NCBI GenBank assembly: GCA_035630195.1
Contig: DASQLD010000644.1
Location: 1-7,389 of the forward strand
Length of the DNA stretch: 7,389 nucleotides
Reading direction: 5' to 3'
Source of the DNA: DASQDN01 sp035630195
GTDB taxonomy: Bacteria; Acidobacteriota; Terriglobia; Bryobacterales; Bryobacteraceae
Shown here: one piece after another, positions 5,526-7,389 of the stretch
Position numbering within the stretch: position 1 is the stretch's first letter
Layout of the letters: the number at the start of each line of letters is the position of its first letter
Made by a program: the position numbers and the translations under genes
Notes under the pieces: generated by a model
Seen by the model: the letters and a program-made list of their open reading frames with translations, nothing else
Told to the model about the DNA's origin: nothing
Databases searched by the model: none

Positions 5526-6593
5526 TCAAGCGGCGCGACGTTCGTAGCGATGATGCAGACCACCAACTTCTGGAATGGAGATGATCGGGCCAGCTTCTGG
5601 TGGCTGGCCAGGGCGCGTCTCTGGCGTGTCCTTCTGCAGGCCCAGATGCGTGCGACTCCGATGATAGTAGTCGCAGAACTTTTGCATATGGAATCGTAGG
5701 CTGCGTTCGTTGAACACGATCAGGTGATCCAGGCACTCCCGGCGGATAGTTCCAATTACCCGTTCTACGTATGCGCGCTGCCACGGCGAACCTGGCGTCT
5801 ACAGCACCTGTTTGATACCCATCGCCTTCACCTGCCCCACAAATTCGTGGCCGAAGATCCGATCTCGGTCCCGCAGCAGATAGCGTGGCGCGCTGTCCCA
5901 AGGGAATGCCTCTCGCAGTTGCTGAGCGGTCCACTCTGCCGTCGGATGGGCCGTGACGGCGAAGTGGACAATGTGCCTCCGCTCATGCGCCAACACCAGA
6001 AATACATACAGGATCTGGAACCGGATCGTCGGCACAACAAAGAAGTCAACTGACACCATCGACTTCAAATGATTCTCAAGGAAAGTGCGCCACGTCTGTG
6101 ATGGTGGCCTCCGGCCACAGACCAGATATTTGCCCACGCTGGTTTCGCCGATCTGGATGCCGAGTTTGAGCAACTCACCATGAATGCGTGGAGCTCCCCA
6201 AAGAGGATTTTCGCGGCTCATCGTTCGAATCAACGCCCGCACTTGTTTGGGCACGCTCGGTCGTCCGGGTTTTCCACGTCGAATCTTCCAGCTCCAAAAC
6301 AAGCGAAAGCCGTTGCGGTGCCAGCCCACAACGGTAGAGGCTTGCATGATGAAGACACCGGATTTCCAATCTTGCCAGACCGCACACAGCCATGCCCACA
6401 AGAGCCGATCTGCAGGCGTCAGCTTCGGCCGCTTCACAGAGCGTTGCAGGACTCCGATCTGGTGGCGCAGGGCAAGAATCTCCAGTTGAAGAGCCGCACG
6501 GCTCCGAAAGGAGGCGGCAAGTGAGACGATGAGCGCGGTGAATAAGTGCCCGAGTGGCAATCGAAGGATGAGCGACAAACTCCAATTTATCAA
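5526..6593 (-). pseudogene. Integrase-core (rve) transposase, interrupted by an in-frame amber codon
   Basis: A single frame runs from TTG at 6593 to TGA at 5526, 355 codons including one TAG at 5801-5799 (codon 265). The N-terminus AALQLEILALRHQIGVLQRS (33-52) is followed by a helix-turn-helix-like part with STVVGWHRNGFRLFW, then WGAPRIHGELLKLGI (132-146) and PPSQTWRTFL. The RNase-H-like catalytic core follows, with SVDFF (Asp183) and RYLLRDRDRIFG (Asp242 or Asp244). After the TAG the same frame continues with TPGSPWQRAYVERVIGTIRR (Glu277), HRSRTHLGL and VGGLHHRYERRAA. The D-D-E triad and the YYHRSRTHLGL ending identify an IS3/IS481-like transposase. Without read-through the product stops at residue 264 and lacks the catalytic Glu. 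TAG is used as an ordinary stop by neighbouring genes (1607, 2600), so recoding is unlikely. The TTG start is tentative, with no ribosome site seen. Confidence 0.85.
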
Positions 6594-6611
6594 TCTGATC
6601 GGAATTTACGG
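6591..6611. repeat. Right copy of imperfect direct repeat flanking the integrase-core transposase
   Basis: CAATCTGATCGG followed by AATTTACGG (6591-6611) is the partner of the repeat at 5473-5491. It overlaps the TTG start region of the transposase and lies six bases inside the inferred right limit of the element. Confidence 0.55.
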
Positions 6612-6617
6612 GAGACA

Positions 6618-7148
6618 CAGTTTGCACCACTCCTGGCCGAGCAGCTACGGGGCAGACGCAAAGGAAAGATCGGCCGTCGCTGGTACGTCGATGAAACCTA
6701 CTTGAAGGTGAAAGGGAAGTGGTGTTATTTGTACCGCGCCATCGATCGCGACGGCAACTTAGTCGACTCGATGCTCAGCCCAACGCGGGATATGGCCGCT
6801 GCGCAGAGGTTCTTCCGGAGCGCGCTTTCGGTTGTGAACGAAGTTCCCAAGCAGGTCACCACCGACGGTCACGATTCATATCCACGTGCCATCGCTGAAG
6901 TGCTGGGTCGGAATGTGGAACACCGCTGTAGCGCTTATCTTAACCGGAGGATCGAGCAGGATCACCGGGGAATCAAGCAGCGGTATTATCCGATGCTGGG
7001 CTTTGGTGCTTTTCATTCGGCGCAACGCTTCTGCCACGCGTTCGAGGAGATGCGACAATACTTTCGCCGCGCCGCAGAAGAAAACAACTCGTATCAGCCG
7101 ATCGCAGCCGACGCCAGTTTGTTACCAGAGTCCAAGCACTCGAAGTGA
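6618..7148 (+). pseudogene. IS6-family transposase, 3' (C-terminal, DDE) remnant
   Basis: From codon 6618 the plus strand encodes QFAPLLAEQLRGRRKGKIGR and then RWYVDETYLKVKGKWCYLYR. It continues with DRDGNLVDSMLSPTRDMAAA, QVTTDGHDSYPRAIAEVLG and YLNRRIEQDHRGIKQRYYPM, and ends with LGFGAFHSAQRFCHAFEEMR. This is the catalytic domain of an IS6-type transposase, with Asp in VDETY (6690-6692), Asp in TTDGH (6864-6866) and Glu in RIEQDH (6954-6956). The N-terminal block and helix-turn-helix are missing. The open frame continues upstream to 6546 only through the abutting insertion sequence, and those residues are unrelated. The tail after QYFRR is polar, about 27 residues long, and ends at TGA 7146-7148. 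With the DNA-binding part gone it should be inactive. The complementary N-terminal part lies at 2803-2961 in the opposite orientation. Confidence 0.85.
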
Positions 7149-7192
7149 TGTTCATAGCTGCCTAATCAGTAAACCTTCCAAGAAACATCTGG

Positions 7193-7384
7193 TCAGCAGT
7201 TCAATGTGAGACCACCCTGAAATCTGACACTTTCTTCAGCTATAGGGCCACCTGATGACGTCAAGGCCGCGGTAGCTATGCCTCGATCAACGAGCATGCC
7301 GATCGCGTCCTCTTTGGTTCGCGTCGAAACGGAGAGGAAACGTAGCCGTTCATGCAGCGCGACATGAACATCGGCACACCTCAT
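7193..7384 (-). pseudogene. Hypothetical protein truncated by the IS end (partial at window edge)
   Basis: A minus-strand frame starts at ATG 7384, or upstream of the window, and ends at a TGA at 7193. Residues 1-50 (MRCADVHVALHERLRFLSVS, TRTKEDAIGMLVDRGIATAA, LTSSGGPIAE) have a mixed hydrophobic and charged pattern compatible with a helical domain. I recognise no family. The last residues, SVRFQGGLTLNC, are encoded by what looks like the terminal part of the IS6-type element, so the original C-terminus has probably been replaced by IS sequence. Only five bases precede the ATG, so the start and ribosome site cannot be judged. This may simply be a chance frame. Confidence 0.35.
7202..7216 (+). 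repeat. Candidate right terminal inverted repeat of the IS6-type element
   Basis: CAATGTGAGACCACC lies 53 bases beyond the transposase stop. Read inward it is GGTGGTCTCACATTG, which matches the candidate left end at 2993-3007 at 11 of 15 positions. The true outer end could instead be 7230, where the inward sequence GTGTCAGATTTCAGG begins. Confidence 0.45.
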
Positions 7385-7389
7385 TCTAA

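Larger units (their letters stand above)
5473..6617 (-). mobile_element. IS3/IS481-like insertion sequence (limits approximate)
   Basis: The element carries the amber-interrupted transposase as its only gene. On the right it ends at or just before 6617, because IS6 transposase homology starts at codon 6618; the sequence read inward there is TGTCTCCCGTAAATTCC. The left end is not certain. The direct-repeat copy at 5473-5491 lies just outside the gene, and a TGTC at 5432-5435 is another candidate. No clear terminal inverted repeats or target duplication could be matched by eye. Confidence 0.55.

Noticed and set aside
5404..5934. Long minus-strand open frame (about 176 codons) within the transposase
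   Set aside because: It overlaps the transposase in another frame, and its translation has no motif. The transposase frame explains the region on both sides of the amber codon.
6546..6617. N-terminal part of the plus-strand frame that runs into the IS6 DDE domain
   Set aside because: These codons lie on the IS3/IS481-like element in antisense and do not resemble an IS6 N-terminus. The homology begins at 6618.
1..7389. CRISPR array, tRNA, rRNA or phage structural genes
   Set aside because: No regularly spaced repeats, no cloverleaf-like or rRNA-like sequence and no phage protein motifs were seen on either strand.

Overview
The window looks like an accessory, insertion-sequence-scarred stretch of a soil-type Gram-negative chromosome. 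An acidobacterium of the Solibacter/Bryobacter kind is the best guess. The clues are an exported HAF-repeat protein with a PEP-CTERM tail, a TolB/PD40-type propeller fragment, small exported 'GTW...KSK' proteins, a small zinc-finger protein and an integrase-core transposase of a type I associate with that phylum. This assignment comes from remembered family distributions, not from a search. I see no rRNA, tRNA or CRISPR array.

Left part (1-2821): a broken beta-propeller gene on the minus strand is followed by three related small exported proteins. One is on plus (623-1090). Two are tandem on minus (1607-2053, then 1134-1577) and converge on the first. Upstream of the tandem pair, on the same strand, lies a ribbon-helix-helix-like DNA-binding protein (2254-2457). 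A 12-bp direct repeat with a 16-bp period sits between this regulator and the pair. Divergent from the regulator is a 73-residue C2HC zinc-finger protein (2600-2821), and the shared upstream region holds a dyad symmetry. A local regulator controlling envelope proteins is a plausible reading, but it is unproven.

Middle part (2822-5472): the 5' end of an IS6-type transposase gene lies on minus, directly against the zinc-finger gene, with a candidate terminal repeat at 2993-3007. It is followed by a small unknown minus-strand protein (3279-3473), a possible 44-residue membrane peptide (3672-3806), and the main gene of the region, a secreted HAF-repeat protein with a PEP-CTERM sorting signal (3861-4919). 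About 550 bases without a recognisable gene follow.

Right part (5473-7389): an integrase-core transposase on minus is interrupted by one in-frame amber codon. It is bracketed by imperfect direct repeats and abuts the 3' part of an IS6-type transposase gene on plus, which retains the DDE residues and a candidate right terminal repeat (7202-7216). The two IS6 parts carry opposite ends of the gene and lie in opposite orientations, with their broken ends at 2.82 and 6.62 kb. This is the geometry left by an inversion of the intervening 3.8 kb. The last minus-strand reading frame at the right edge appears to be cut by the end of this IS.
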